A stretch of 64,000 bases of DNA from an uncultured Desulfobacteraceae bacterium (GCA_913060875.1 CAJXSL010000014.1:89752-153751), one strand, 5' to 3'; counted from the stretch's first letter, positions 1-9,705 are shown. A program made the numbers and translations. The notes: generated from the letters alone by a model not told the origin.

Positions 1-989
1 ACCCGGCCCTGCGTCTCACCATAGATCATGAGCTTGGCGGCTTCCCCCAGATGCTGGTTCACCAGCATCCCTTCCATGCTGGCCACAGCCACGCGGGGAC
101 GCGGCGACACCCTTGCTGTCCGGGGTTTGCTCACATCCAATCGCTGACAGGCATTGAGGGTGTCCATCAACCCCCTATCCGTGGCTTCCCCCAAAAGGCC
201 GACCGCGTCGGAGCGGCAGCGTGTGCAGTGCCGCATCTGCTTGACATGGCGGGCGCAGGCAGCGCGGATCGTCTCAACAACGTCTTTGCCCGGTTCGGGC
301 AAATCCTCGAAATCGGAGCCCGCATTGGGGTAGTAGGGCATGGCATTGAACAGGTCCACACCCAGACCAGCCATGTGTTCGGCGACCCTTTCGATATGGT
401 CGTCGTTGATTCCGGGTAAAATGATGCTGTTGACCTTGACCATGATCCCCCGGGCCTTGAGCAATCGAATCGCCGCCAACTGCTTTTCCAGGAGGGCGGC
501 GGCCCCCTTTTCGGCAAGGACCACCCGTTTGTCCAGGCGCATCCAGGCGTAGATTTGGGCCCCGATGGCGGGATCCACGGCATTGACCGTTACGGTGACG
601 TGACTCACCTTGAGCCGTGCCAGTTCGTCGACGTGCGCTGCCAGGTTGAGGCCGTTCGTGGCGACACACAGGATGACGTCCGGATACCGGGAGCGCACCC
701 GGGACAAGGTCTCCAGGGTTTCCCTGGGGTTGGCGAACGGATCCCCCGGGCCAGCGATGCCCACGACGGAAATGTTCCCCTTTTGGGCAAAGACTTCCTC
801 CAGATAAACCATGGCCTGCCCCGGCGAGAGCACGGCGCTGGTGACACCGGGACGCGTCTCGTTGACGCAGTCGAACTTGCGGTTGCAGAATTTGCACTGG
901 ATATTGCAGCGGGGCGCCACCGGCAGATGCACCCGCCCGAAGGATTTACAGGCACCGGGATTGAAACAGGGATGGTTGTCAAGATTCAT
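1..989 (-). CDS. nifB: Nitrogenase cofactor biosynthesis protein NifB (radical SAM), 3' end beyond the window
   Basis: Minus-strand reading from ATG at 989: MNLDNHPCFNPGACKSFGRVHLPVAPRCNIQCKFCNRKFDCVNETRPGVTSAVLSPGQA..., with radical SAM CxxxCxxC; open to the left edge, so absent from the ORF track. The listed ORFs here are wrong-frame. Confidence 0.95.
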   Translation of the reverse strand, partial: MNLDNHPCFNPGACKSFGRVHLPVAPRCNIQCKFCNRKFDCVNETRPGVTSAVLSPGQAMVYLEEVFAQKGNISVVGIAGPGDPFANPRETLETLSRVRSRYPDVILCVATNGLNLAAHVDELARLKVSHVTVTVNAVDPAIGAQIYAWMRLDKRVVLAEKGAAALLEKQLAAIRLLKARGIMVKVNSIILPGINDDHIERVAEHMAGLGVDLFNAMPYYPNAGSDFEDLPEPGKDVVETIRAACARHVKQMRHCTRCRSDAVGLLGEATDRGLMDTLNACQRLDVSKPRTARVSPRPRVAVASMEGMLVNQHLGEAAKLMIYGETQGR

Positions 990-1111
990 GGTATGGCCCT
1001 CTCGGGTTAATCGTCATTTTCCAACGGAAGGCAACGTGTTTGCTAACCGTGTCGTTAACCTAATTTGGTGCCCAAAGGGCTTTGGAACGCCATTTGACGT
1101 GCGGGGCTTAT

Positions 1112-1300
1112 CCCATTGTCCCGCGCCGAGCATCGGCGGGGCGGACGGGAAAAAGCGTGCGGACTGTCTGAACCCGCCGTAGCCCAAGCGAAGGCGGGTG
1201 AGTTTCCGCGTGCTCCGGCCGCTCCGACGACGCGCAGGGTTAAGCGGGGCACGGGCGTCTTCTTTTGGTTCGTTTTCTTCCACGTGGAAGAAAATGAACA
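1112..1300. repeat. Interspersed structured repeat, family A copy 1 (ends in a 32-bp palindrome)
   Basis: Near-identical to 35184-35412 from CCCATTGTCCCGCGCCGAGC to GACGACGCGCAGGG and again over TGGTTCGTTTTCTTCCACGTGGAAGAAAATGAACAG. Confidence 0.9.
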
Positions 1301-1373
1301 GAAGTACACAAAGACAATCAGATGGAGTGCTTCCATTTAAGGATACCCTCACCTTAAACAAAGTAAAAAAATA

Positions 1374-2747
1374 TTAATAGTAGGTATAGCCAACGGCATT
1401 CTTCTTCTGCTTCTCTTCGATCACCGTATTGGCAATACGGTCGAACAACTGCTGGGCCCCGCGGTAGCCCACATGCAGCAGACGGCTGCCGTCGACCCGG
1501 TCGTGCACCGGAAAGCCCACCCGGATCAGGGGCCGCTGCAACCGCCGCGACATGGTAAAGCCTTTGCTGTGTCCGATGAGAAGATCCACGTCGATTGCTT
1601 CCAGCGCTTTTTCGATGGTGACGAAATCCACGTCTTCCATCACCTGCATCTGGTCGTGATAGCGCTCCGGCACCACCTTGTGCACCGCCTGGGCGAACCG
1701 CCCTTTACCGCCGCCGGTGGCGCAAAGCACCGGCACAAGGCCCACCTCCCCGCAAAAACCCGCCAGGCCGGCGACCAAATCTTCTTCCCCGAACAGGGCG
1801 ACTTTCACGCCGTTGAGATGTTTGTGGCCGTCCACCAGAGCATCCAGCAGACGCCCGCGCCGGGCCGTGTATTTTTCCGGGACCGGTTTTCCACTGATTT
1901 TGGACAGAACCTGGAAGAGCCGGTCGCTCTGGCCGATACCGATGGGCAGGCCCAGGCGGTGCAGCGGCACGTCAAAGCGCTCCTGGAGCCAGGTTCCGGC
2001 GGTCTTGGGTTCATCGGCCAGGACCAGGCCGCACTCGATGCTGGCTGCCGCACCGCCGGTAGCGCGCAATGCCGCCACCGGTGTGCCGCCCGGGGGAATA
2101 CGGTGGTATTCGGTCCACAGGGGGCCATTCAATGTGTCGCTGTAATCGGGCACCAGGTTGCCGGCCAGGTCAAAATCCGCCAGGATGGTTTTCAGATGCC
2201 GCAGGTCCGCCGGCGAAACCATGCCCGGGAAGAGATTCACCGCCGGACGCTCATTTCGCGATGTCGCTTCGGCCAGGGTTTCCACCAGGGCGCGCACGGC
2301 CCCATGGAATCCCTGCATGTGGGTTCCCTGGTAGCTGGGGGTGGCCACATGGACCAGTGCCGGCAAATCTTCATCCGGATTTGCATCCCGATAGGCTTTG
2401 ATGAACATGGGCACGTCGTCGCCGATGGTCTCCGACAGGCAGGTGGTGGCAATGCCGACCAGGTCCGGATGGTACTGCCGGCGGATGTTGTCCAGGGCCA
2501 GCTTGATGTTGGCCCCCCCGCCGAAAATGGCCGTCTTTTCCCCGAAATTGGAGCAGGCGATATCCATGGGCTCTTTGAAGTGGCTGATCATGTAGCGCCG
2601 GATGTAGGTGGAGCATCCCTGGGAGCCGTGCAGCAGGGGGACGCTGTTGGCAATGCCCTTGAAAACCAGGGCCGCCCCGAGGGGCGCGCACAGGTTGCAG
2701 GCATTCTGCGTGGCCGTGTAGGTTTCGGTCTTCCGCGCGGACTTCAT
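1374..2747 (-). CDS. nifN: Nitrogenase FeMo-cofactor scaffold protein NifN
   Basis: 457 aa; NPLQ/NACNLCAPLGAALVFKGI, GSQGCSTYIRRY, ATTCLSETIGDDV motifs; follows nifE with a 4-bp overlap. Confidence 0.95.
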   Translation of the reverse strand: MKSARKTETYTATQNACNLCAPLGAALVFKGIANSVPLLHGSQGCSTYIRRYMISHFKEPMDIACSNFGEKTAIFGGGANIKLALDNIRRQYHPDLVGIATTCLSETIGDDVPMFIKAYRDANPDEDLPALVHVATPSYQGTHMQGFHGAVRALVETLAEATSRNERPAVNLFPGMVSPADLRHLKTILADFDLAGNLVPDYSDTLNGPLWTEYHRIPPGGTPVAALRATGGAAASIECGLVLADEPKTAGTWLQERFDVPLHRLGLPIGIGQSDRLFQVLSKISGKPVPEKYTARRGRLLDALVDGHKHLNGVKVALFGEEDLVAGLAGFCGEVGLVPVLCATGGGKGRFAQAVHKVVPERYHDQMQVMEDVDFVTIEKALEAIDVDLLIGHSKGFTMSRRLQRPLIRVGFPVHDRVDGSRLLHVGYRGAQQLFDRIANTVIEEKQKKNAVGYTYY

Positions 2748-4123
2748 CGAGCCACCTCCTTTTTGCTTTCAAGGACCGCCGCACGCGCCGGTGCGAACTG
2801 CCAGACCGGGCTGGTCACCGAGTTATGAACTTCACGGGCGAAATGCAGCATGCCTTCAAATCCGGCCAGCGGGATCTTGCGTTCGTGATTATGGTCGCAA
2901 AAACCGATGCCCATCTTGAAGGCGATGGGGCGTTCCTTGACGCCGCCGATGAACAGATCAGCCTTCTTCTCGATGATGTATTTGGACAATTCCAACGGAT
3001 TGGCGTCATCCAGGATGACGGTGCCGTCGTCGCACATGTCCTGGAGGGTGGCGTAGTCGCTCTCATTACCGGTTTGCGACCCTACCAGCACCACGGTCAT
3101 TCCCAGGTAGCGCAAGGCCTTGATAAGGGAAAACGCCTTGAAGGCGCCCCCCACGTAAATGGCGGCCCGCTTGCCGTACAGATCGCATTTGATGCGGTTG
3201 AGCTCGGGCATGATGGTCTCGACCTCGCGGCGCACGATCGCGCGGGTGCGCGCCATCACCTCGGGGGCTGCGTTGAAATGTTCGGCCACGTCGTACAAAG
3301 CCTTGGCCATGTCGTCGATGCCGAAATAGGACACCCGCATGTAGGGGGTGCCGTATTTTGCCTTCATCATCTCGGCCAGAAAGGTCAGCGCGCCGGAGCA
3401 TTGCACGACATTGAGGGCCGCCCCGTGGCTGCGGGCCACCTGGTCCACCCGGCCGTCGCCGGTCATGATGGAGACCACCTGAACCCCCATCTGTTCGTAA
3501 TATTTTTTGATGATCCAGGCCTCGCCGCCGATGTTGAATTCCCCCAGGATGTTGATGCTGACCGGGGCGATATCGGCGGTGGAACCGGTGCCCACCAGCT
3601 TGAAAAGCGCATCGCAGGCCGCTTTGTAGCCGTCCTTCTTGGTGCCCTTGAAACCTTCCGAGTGAACCGGAAGGACCGGTATGCCTTTTTCCTGCTCGAC
3701 TTTCCGGCACACCGCGGCCACATCGTCGCCGATAATGCCGACGATGCAGGTGGCGTAGACAAACGCCGCCTTGGGTCGATACTGGTCGATCAATTCGCCC
3801 AACGCCGCCGCCAGCTTTTTCTCCCCGCCGAAGATGACATCCTTTTCGCGCAGGTCGGTGGAAAAGCTCATGCGGTGCAGTTCCGGCCCCGACGAGAGGG
3901 CGCCGCGGATATCCCAGGTGTAGGCCGCGCAGCCAATGGGGCCGTGGATCAGGTGCAAGGCATCGGCAATGGGATAGAGCACCACGCGGGAGCCGCAGAA
4001 AACACAGGCCCGCTGACTTACCGAACCGGCCAGGCTGTGCTTGCCGCAGTCCATCTCGAAGGGCTGGGTACCCTTCTGGTGAATTTGCGCCTGCCGGGCT
4101 TCGAGTATGGGAATGGAAGACAT
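2744..4123 (-). CDS. nifE: Nitrogenase FeMo-cofactor scaffold protein NifE
   Basis: MSSIPILEARQAQIHQKG...CVFCGSRVVLYPIADALHLIHGPIGCAAYTWDIRGALSSG; the likely start at 4123 is downstream of the ORF-track start. Confidence 0.95.
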   Translation of the reverse strand: MSSIPILEARQAQIHQKGTQPFEMDCGKHSLAGSVSQRACVFCGSRVVLYPIADALHLIHGPIGCAAYTWDIRGALSSGPELHRMSFSTDLREKDVIFGGEKKLAAALGELIDQYRPKAAFVYATCIVGIIGDDVAAVCRKVEQEKGIPVLPVHSEGFKGTKKDGYKAACDALFKLVGTGSTADIAPVSINILGEFNIGGEAWIIKKYYEQMGVQVVSIMTGDGRVDQVARSHGAALNVVQCSGALTFLAEMMKAKYGTPYMRVSYFGIDDMAKALYDVAEHFNAAPEVMARTRAIVRREVETIMPELNRIKCDLYGKRAAIYVGGAFKAFSLIKALRYLGMTVVLVGSQTGNESDYATLQDMCDDGTVILDDANPLELSKYIIEKKADLFIGGVKERPIAFKMGIGFCDHNHERKIPLAGFEGMLHFAREVHNSVTSPVWQFAPARAAVLESKKEVAR

Positions 4124-4136
4124 GAGGGCTCCTTTT

Positions 4137-4180
4137 CTGGATGCTGGTTCCGGTATCCTTGATGCGGGATTCTGGATGCA
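4137..4180 (-). repeat. Degenerate heptamer tandem repeat upstream of nifE
   Basis: Minus strand ATCCAGA ATCCCGC ATCAAGG ATACCGG AACCAGC ATCCAGA. Confidence 0.6.
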
Positions 4181-4251
4181 CGGCATCACACGTTTGGATC
4201 AATGGTCGAACAAGCTGGCACCCGATCGAATCGTGGTCGAACGACGTTTGT

Positions 4252-4288
4252 AATGCGTTTTCCGAAACCCGGTTTCGGAAAACACATT
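4252..4288 (-). promoter_or_regulatory. Strong hairpin overlapping the nifK stop codon
   Basis: AATG(C)GTTTTCCGAAA-CCCGG-TTTCGGAAAAC(A)CATT. Confidence 0.75.
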
Positions 4289-5666
4289 ACATGACCAGTT
4301 CCATGGTGATGTCATCCGCATCGCGATCCTTGCAGTCCAGGATGGCATCCAGCAGCTTCTCCATCAGGCGCAAGCCACCCCGATACCCCATGGTGGAGAA
4401 GTAGCTGTGCCCCAAACGGTCGTAGATGGGGAAACCGTGGCGTACCAGCGGAATGTCTTCGTCCTTGGCAATATACTTGGCGTAGGTATTCCCGATGATC
4501 AGGTCCACCGGATCGTTCTTGATCCACTGGTGAAAGAGATACATGTCGCCGGGCACCTTGATGTTCACCGCTTCGGGAACTTCGGCAACGGCCGCCTGCA
4601 GGGATTTGATGTACTTTTTCCCGGCCGGGCTGCCGGTGACGATATGGACCGGCCGCATGTCCAGCGATACCAGGAAGCGTGTCAGGGCCAGTACCTGGTC
4701 CGGATCGCCGACGATGGCTACCCGCTTGCCGTAAAGGTACTGGTGCCAGTCGGAAATACTGTCCACCAGCTGGCCGCGCTCCAGATTGAGGCCATCCGGA
4801 ACGCTCACCCCGGCCATGCGGCGCAGGGTATCCACGAAGGCATCGGTGCCGTGCAGGCCGATGGGCAATCCCAGGATTTCGCAGGGCACCTTGCACTTGG
4901 CATCCAGGGCCCGCGCGGCCGGCATGGAGGCGATGCGCCCCAGGGCAATGGTACCCGTGCTGCTGCCGCTTTTTTTCAGCTCGTCGATGGTGACGCCTCC
5001 CTCCGGAAACATCTTATATTTCCCTGTCAAAGGGCCGTTGAGCACTTTGGAGGTATCCGGAAACATGATGGTCGCAATTCCCATGCTCTCGGCGATGCGC
5101 CTGATTTCGGCCATGTCCGACGGCTCCACGTAGCCCGGAATCAGGTTGATCGTTTTCGCTTTGCGTCCGTTGGATTCGGCGAAGTAATCCACCATGGCCT
5201 TGGTCGTACTCGCGAAGCCGGTCACATGCGACCCGACGTAGCTGGGGGTGTTGGCATGGAAGAGGAATTTCCCGTCGGGCACCTTGCCGTCCGCCATGGC
5301 CTTGGCGAAGATCTGGGGCACGTCGTCCCCGATTGTTTCGGACAGGCAGGTGGTGTGCACGGCGATGACATCCGGATTGTATACCGAAAAAATATTGTCG
5401 ATGGCCTGCACCAGGTTGGCCTGGCCGCCAAACACCGATGCCCCTTCGGTAAAAGCGCTGGTGGCCGCCACGACCGGCTCTTTGAAGTGCCGCGTCAGGG
5501 CACTGCGATGGTAGGCGTAGCACCCCTGTGAGCCATGGCTGTGCGGCAGGCAGCCATGAACCCCCAGGGCCGCATACATGGCCCCGATGGGCTGGCAGGT
5601 TTTGGCCGGGTTGACCGTCAAAGCGCTGCGTTCTTTGATTTCAGTGGATGTATGTCTCAGTAGCAT
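4287..5666 (-). CDS. nifK: Nitrogenase molybdenum-iron protein beta chain NifK
   Basis: 459 aa; NPAKTCQPIGAMYAALGVHGCLPHSHGSQGCYAYHRSALTRHFKEP P-cluster ligand region. Confidence 0.97.
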   Translation of the reverse strand: MLLRHTSTEIKERSALTVNPAKTCQPIGAMYAALGVHGCLPHSHGSQGCYAYHRSALTRHFKEPVVAATSAFTEGASVFGGQANLVQAIDNIFSVYNPDVIAVHTTCLSETIGDDVPQIFAKAMADGKVPDGKFLFHANTPSYVGSHVTGFASTTKAMVDYFAESNGRKAKTINLIPGYVEPSDMAEIRRIAESMGIATIMFPDTSKVLNGPLTGKYKMFPEGGVTIDELKKSGSSTGTIALGRIASMPAARALDAKCKVPCEILGLPIGLHGTDAFVDTLRRMAGVSVPDGLNLERGQLVDSISDWHQYLYGKRVAIVGDPDQVLALTRFLVSLDMRPVHIVTGSPAGKKYIKSLQAAVAEVPEAVNIKVPGDMYLFHQWIKNDPVDLIIGNTYAKYIAKDEDIPLVRHGFPIYDRLGHSYFSTMGYRGGLRLMEKLLDAILDCKDRDADDITMELVM

Positions 5667-5709
5667 TTCTTTCTCCTTACTTCAGGGGATCAGGTTCAAA
5701 CCGATCCTG

Positions 5710-5812
5710 AGGGTTCAAGGGTCCAAGGATCCGAGGGTCCAAGGGGGGCTGGAAATATCCGTTCTCGTAGGGGCAGTGATCCGGATTTTTACCCTTGACC
5801 CCTCGGCCCCTG
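5710..5812. repeat. Octamer tandem repeat (AGGGTYCA-like) with an inverted second arm, between nifD and nifK
   Basis: AGGGTTCA AGGGTCCA AGGATCCG AGGGTCCA AGGGG (5710-5748), inverted AGGGGCCG AGGGGTCA AGGGT on the minus strand (5791-5812). Confidence 0.75.
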
Positions 5813-5816
5813 TCGG

Positions 5817-7487
5817 TCACTCCCAGGCATAGGTGGCCGACAACTCGGGATGCTCCTGCCAGGGTGCGCGCATGTACTGCCACACCCGGCTGCTGACCAT
5901 GCGATCGATTTCCCTGTAGAAATTGACCGCCCCCTTGAAGCCGGCGTAGGGCCCCCCGTAGTCGTAGCTGTGGAGCTGCTTCAGCGGAATGCCGTGTTTT
6001 TGAACGGTATATTTTTCCTTGATACCGGCGCAGAAGATATCCGGCTTGAATATCCTGATGAGCTGGTCGGTTTCATACTGACTCAGGTCGTCGATCACCA
6101 TGGTGCCTTCGGGCATTTCCGGCATCATGCCGTCGTAGGCGCTGAATTGCAGCCCCTTGGCCTCCAACGCGACTTTTTGGGCGTCGCTGATGCGCGGATT
6201 ATAGCGTTCCGGGTCCGGTGTGATTTCGAGTTCTTCGATGTTGCGACTGTCGGCGTCCACCTTGATGTCCGGCAGCACTTTGCGGCCCTCATAGTCATCG
6301 CGGTGACCGAATTCGTACCCGGCCGAAAGGGTCTTCATGCCCAATTCGGCAAACAGTTCCTGGTAGTGGTGGGCGCGGGAACCGCCCACGAACAGCATGG
6401 CCCGCTTGCCTTCGGTGCGGGGACGCACTTCGGCACAGGCCGCTTCGACGGCGGGCATCTCCTCGGCAATGACCGCCTCCACCCTTTCCGTAAGCTCTTT
6501 CTCATCGAAATATTGGGCAATTTTACGCAGGGATTTGGCCGTCGCCGCGGCACCGATAAAATTCACCTTGACCCAGGGCACCCCGAATTTGGTCTCCATC
6601 ATTTCCGCCACATAGTTGATGGAGCGGTGGCACATGATCAGGTTCAGGTCGGCGGTGTGGGAATTGGCAAAGGCATCAATGCTGGAATTACCGCTGTAGG
6701 AAGAGACCAGGGTAATGCCGCAGCGTTCGAAGAGGCGCTCGATTTCAAAGGCGTCGCCGCCGATGTTATACTCGCCCAACAGGTTGATGCGGTACTTGCC
6801 GTCCTTGATGGTGTCGTCCAGACCCACCACATGTTTAAAAATCCCGTTATTGGCGATGTGATGCCCCGCACTCTGGCTGACGCCCTTGTAACCCTCACAG
6901 GAAAAGCCGAAAACATTGATGCCCAGCTTGGCCTTCATTTCACGACAGACCGCATGAACGTCATCGCCGATGAGGCCCACCGGACACGTCGAAAATACCG
7001 CAATCGCCTTGGGTTTGAAATTGTCATAGGCTTCCTGGATCGCCTGCTTGAGCTTTTTTTCCCCGCCGAAGATAATCTCCTCGTCCTGCATGTCCGTTGA
7101 AAAGCAGTAGGTCATGAAGTTGTGACCGTCGGCGGTGCTGTCCGGATCGGTCTGGTTGCGACGCGTCAGCCAGCTGTAGTAGCCGCAGCCGATAGGCCCG
7201 TGGGTGATATTGATGATATCCCGGGTCGGCCCCAGAACCACGCCCTTGCAGCCGGCATAACAGCATCCGCGCTGCCCCATGAGGCCCGGCACCGTGCGCA
7301 CATTGGAGTTGATCACCGGTACTTTGCCGTCGGGTTCAACCTTGTTGATGACGATCTGTTTGGCGCGCTTGCGGGCCACCTTGGGAGGATATTTTGCCAG
7401 CAGCCTGGCTTTTACTTTCTCAGGATCCTGGCGATCCAGCTTGACATTTTCGGCCGGTTTTTTATTCGCGCCCATAGCCATGTCCAT
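5817..7487 (-). CDS. nifD: Nitrogenase molybdenum-iron protein alpha chain NifD
   Basis: 556 aa; GCCYAGCKGVVLGPTRDIINITHGPIGCGYYSWLTRRNQ; long form with an internal insertion, typical of nifI-containing operons. Confidence 0.97.
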   Translation of the reverse strand: MDMAMGANKKPAENVKLDRQDPEKVKARLLAKYPPKVARKRAKQIVINKVEPDGKVPVINSNVRTVPGLMGQRGCCYAGCKGVVLGPTRDIINITHGPIGCGYYSWLTRRNQTDPDSTADGHNFMTYCFSTDMQDEEIIFGGEKKLKQAIQEAYDNFKPKAIAVFSTCPVGLIGDDVHAVCREMKAKLGINVFGFSCEGYKGVSQSAGHHIANNGIFKHVVGLDDTIKDGKYRINLLGEYNIGGDAFEIERLFERCGITLVSSYSGNSSIDAFANSHTADLNLIMCHRSINYVAEMMETKFGVPWVKVNFIGAAATAKSLRKIAQYFDEKELTERVEAVIAEEMPAVEAACAEVRPRTEGKRAMLFVGGSRAHHYQELFAELGMKTLSAGYEFGHRDDYEGRKVLPDIKVDADSRNIEELEITPDPERYNPRISDAQKVALEAKGLQFSAYDGMMPEMPEGTMVIDDLSQYETDQLIRIFKPDIFCAGIKEKYTVQKHGIPLKQLHSYDYGGPYAGFKGAVNFYREIDRMVSSRVWQYMRAPWQEHPELSATYAWE

Positions 7488-7544
7488 ATCTCCTATCGAA
7501 AATCTGATTTTGAATTTGTCTTGATGGTCAGGTACAGCACTACA

Positions 7545-7925
7545 TCAACCGTCATCCAGCGTATCTTCACCCCGCTCGCCGGTTCGCACCCGAATCGCCT
7601 CCGCGCAGGGCAGCACAAAAACCATTCCGTCACCTGATTTGCCCGTACGGTTGGTCTTGATGATGGTTTTCACGGCCTTCTCCACCAAATCGTCATTGAC
7701 CACCATCAGTACAGCGCGTTTGGGTATCAATCGCTGACTCTGTCCGAGCTGGGCGATCGCTTCCTCGTAGCCATGTTCGGCGCCCTCGAGCAACTGGAGA
7801 TCCACAATCCCTTTGCCACGCCCCAATGCATTCCGGGCCGTGATCGATCCCAAACCAGCGTCGGCCAGGGCGCGCTTGGTTTTGTTCATCATGTTCATTC
7901 GCACGATGGCGATCACCTCTTTCAT
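7545..7925 (-). CDS. nifI2: PII-family nitrogenase post-translational regulator NifI2
   Basis: 126 aa GlnB-like: MKEVIAIVRMNMMNKTKRALADAGL...RTGKSGDGMVFVLPCAEAIRVRTGERGEDTL; between nifI1 and nifD. Confidence 0.92.
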   Translation of the reverse strand: MKEVIAIVRMNMMNKTKRALADAGLGSITARNALGRGKGIVDLQLLEGAEHGYEEAIAQLGQSQRLIPKRAVLMVVNDDLVEKAVKTIIKTNRTGKSGDGMVFVLPCAEAIRVRTGERGEDTLDDG

Positions 7926-8278
7926 ATCGCCACCTCTTCTGTTTCGCCATCGGCTGATTCTTTGATGCCGGAGCTGATGGTGTACGCCTCTTCAACCGGC
8001 ACGATGAATATCCGGCCATCGCCGAAGGCGCCTTTGTCACCCGTGCGGGCGGCCTTGATGATCGTTTGAACGGCAAATTCCTTGTCATTGTCTTTGACGA
8101 CGGTCAGCAGCATTTCCTTCGGGATTTCATCATAGGTTATTTCACCGATTTTTATGCCGCGCTGCTTGCCACGCCCCACGACAGACATTTTGGTGACACC
8201 GGGGAAACCGGCTTCCATCAGGGCTGCCAGAACGTTGTCAACCTTTTCGGGACGAACGATGGATCGAATCATAATCAT
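7922..8278 (-). CDS. nifI1: PII-family nitrogenase post-translational regulator NifI1
   Basis: 118 aa GlnB-like: MIMIRSIVRPEKVDNVLAALMEAGFPGVTKMSVVGRGKQRGI...; overlaps nifI2 by 4 bp. Confidence 0.92.
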   Translation of the reverse strand: MIMIRSIVRPEKVDNVLAALMEAGFPGVTKMSVVGRGKQRGIKIGEITYDEIPKEMLLTVVKDNDKEFAVQTIIKAARTGDKGAFGDGRIFIVPVEEAYTISSGIKESADGETEEVAI

Positions 8279-8312
8279 CTCTCTATTTCTCCTTTGATTC
8301 GGGATGACAGGA

Positions 8313-8460
8313 TAGAAGCTATCTCAAAAAAGTTTTTTCGCCCGATATCGGCGTTGTGCCCTCGTCTCAAGTCCTCGACATACGACAGTATGCCTGTGGG
8401 TTGATTCTCGGCCACGCCTTGATCTCGAACGAAAACCCTAATTTTGAGATGGCTTATAGC
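8313..8460 (-). repeat. Modular bulged-palindrome repeat (R1), between nifH and nifI1
   Basis: Terminal CTATCTCAAAA...TTTTGAGATGG; minus strand GATC-AA-GGCG...CGCC-GATA core; central CATAC-TGTC-GTATG. Confidence 0.8.
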
Positions 8461-8464
8461 GGCA

Positions 8465-9316
<852 letters not shown>

Positions 9317-9354
9317 TTATGGTAGTTGTTCCAGCATTTGTTGCCCTGGGATAG

Positions 9355-9370
9355 AGCAATCGTCATGCCA
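9355..9370 (-). promoter_or_regulatory. Candidate sigma54 (-24/-12) promoter of the nifH operon
   Basis: Minus strand TGGCAT-GACGA-TTGCT against consensus TGGCAC-N5-TTGCW; about 65 bp upstream of the nifH ATG. Confidence 0.85.
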
Positions 9371-9478
9371 CCGCAGCCGGCAGAAAAGTAAAAGATCAAA
9401 AGCGCCATGAAATCATTATCGATTTTTCCCATAGGGGCATCGGGTCAGGTCTACTTCTTTTTCTCCGGGCAAGGGCGA

Positions 9479-9517
9479 TCTACAATCATGTCGATTGCCC
9501 ATCGACAATAGTGTAGA
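9479..9517. promoter_or_regulatory. 39-bp near-perfect palindrome upstream of the nifH sigma54 promoter (candidate activator/repressor site)
   Basis: TCTACAATCATGTCGAT-TGCCC-ATCGACAATAGTGTAGA; 14 of 17 arm positions complementary; TGT-N13-ACA core. Confidence 0.6.
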
Positions 9518-9705
9518 TTCAGGTGGCAGGTTTGTAGATTGGGCCAAGGTAAGCGCGGGCGCACGGGCCTTTTTTGTTGGCACGGCTGCTTGAATCAGGA
9601 CACCCATCGCACCGGACCGGTAGAATCTATCCTGGTCCACCAATAGAAATAGCAGGCTTGGGTCGATACGAAAAAATCAGGAAGGATTTGGGCGGAACGA
9701 ACGCC

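Noticed and set aside
1055-1340. Small ORFs inside repeat family A (also 35115-35376)
   Set aside because: The peptides (e.g. GARGNSPAFAxATAGSDSPxAFSRPPRRCSARDNG) are translations of the repeat hairpin; no start context or independent support.
4137-4180. CRISPR-like array in the repeat-rich nif gaps
   Set aside because: Units are 7-8 bp, degenerate, without spacers; no cas genes in the window.
1473-7100. Long plus-strand ORFs (1473-2828, 2825-4162, 4407-5531, 5850-7100) opposite nif genes
   Set aside because: Mirror-strand ORFs of genuine nifN, nifE, nifK, nifD; no recognisable domains.
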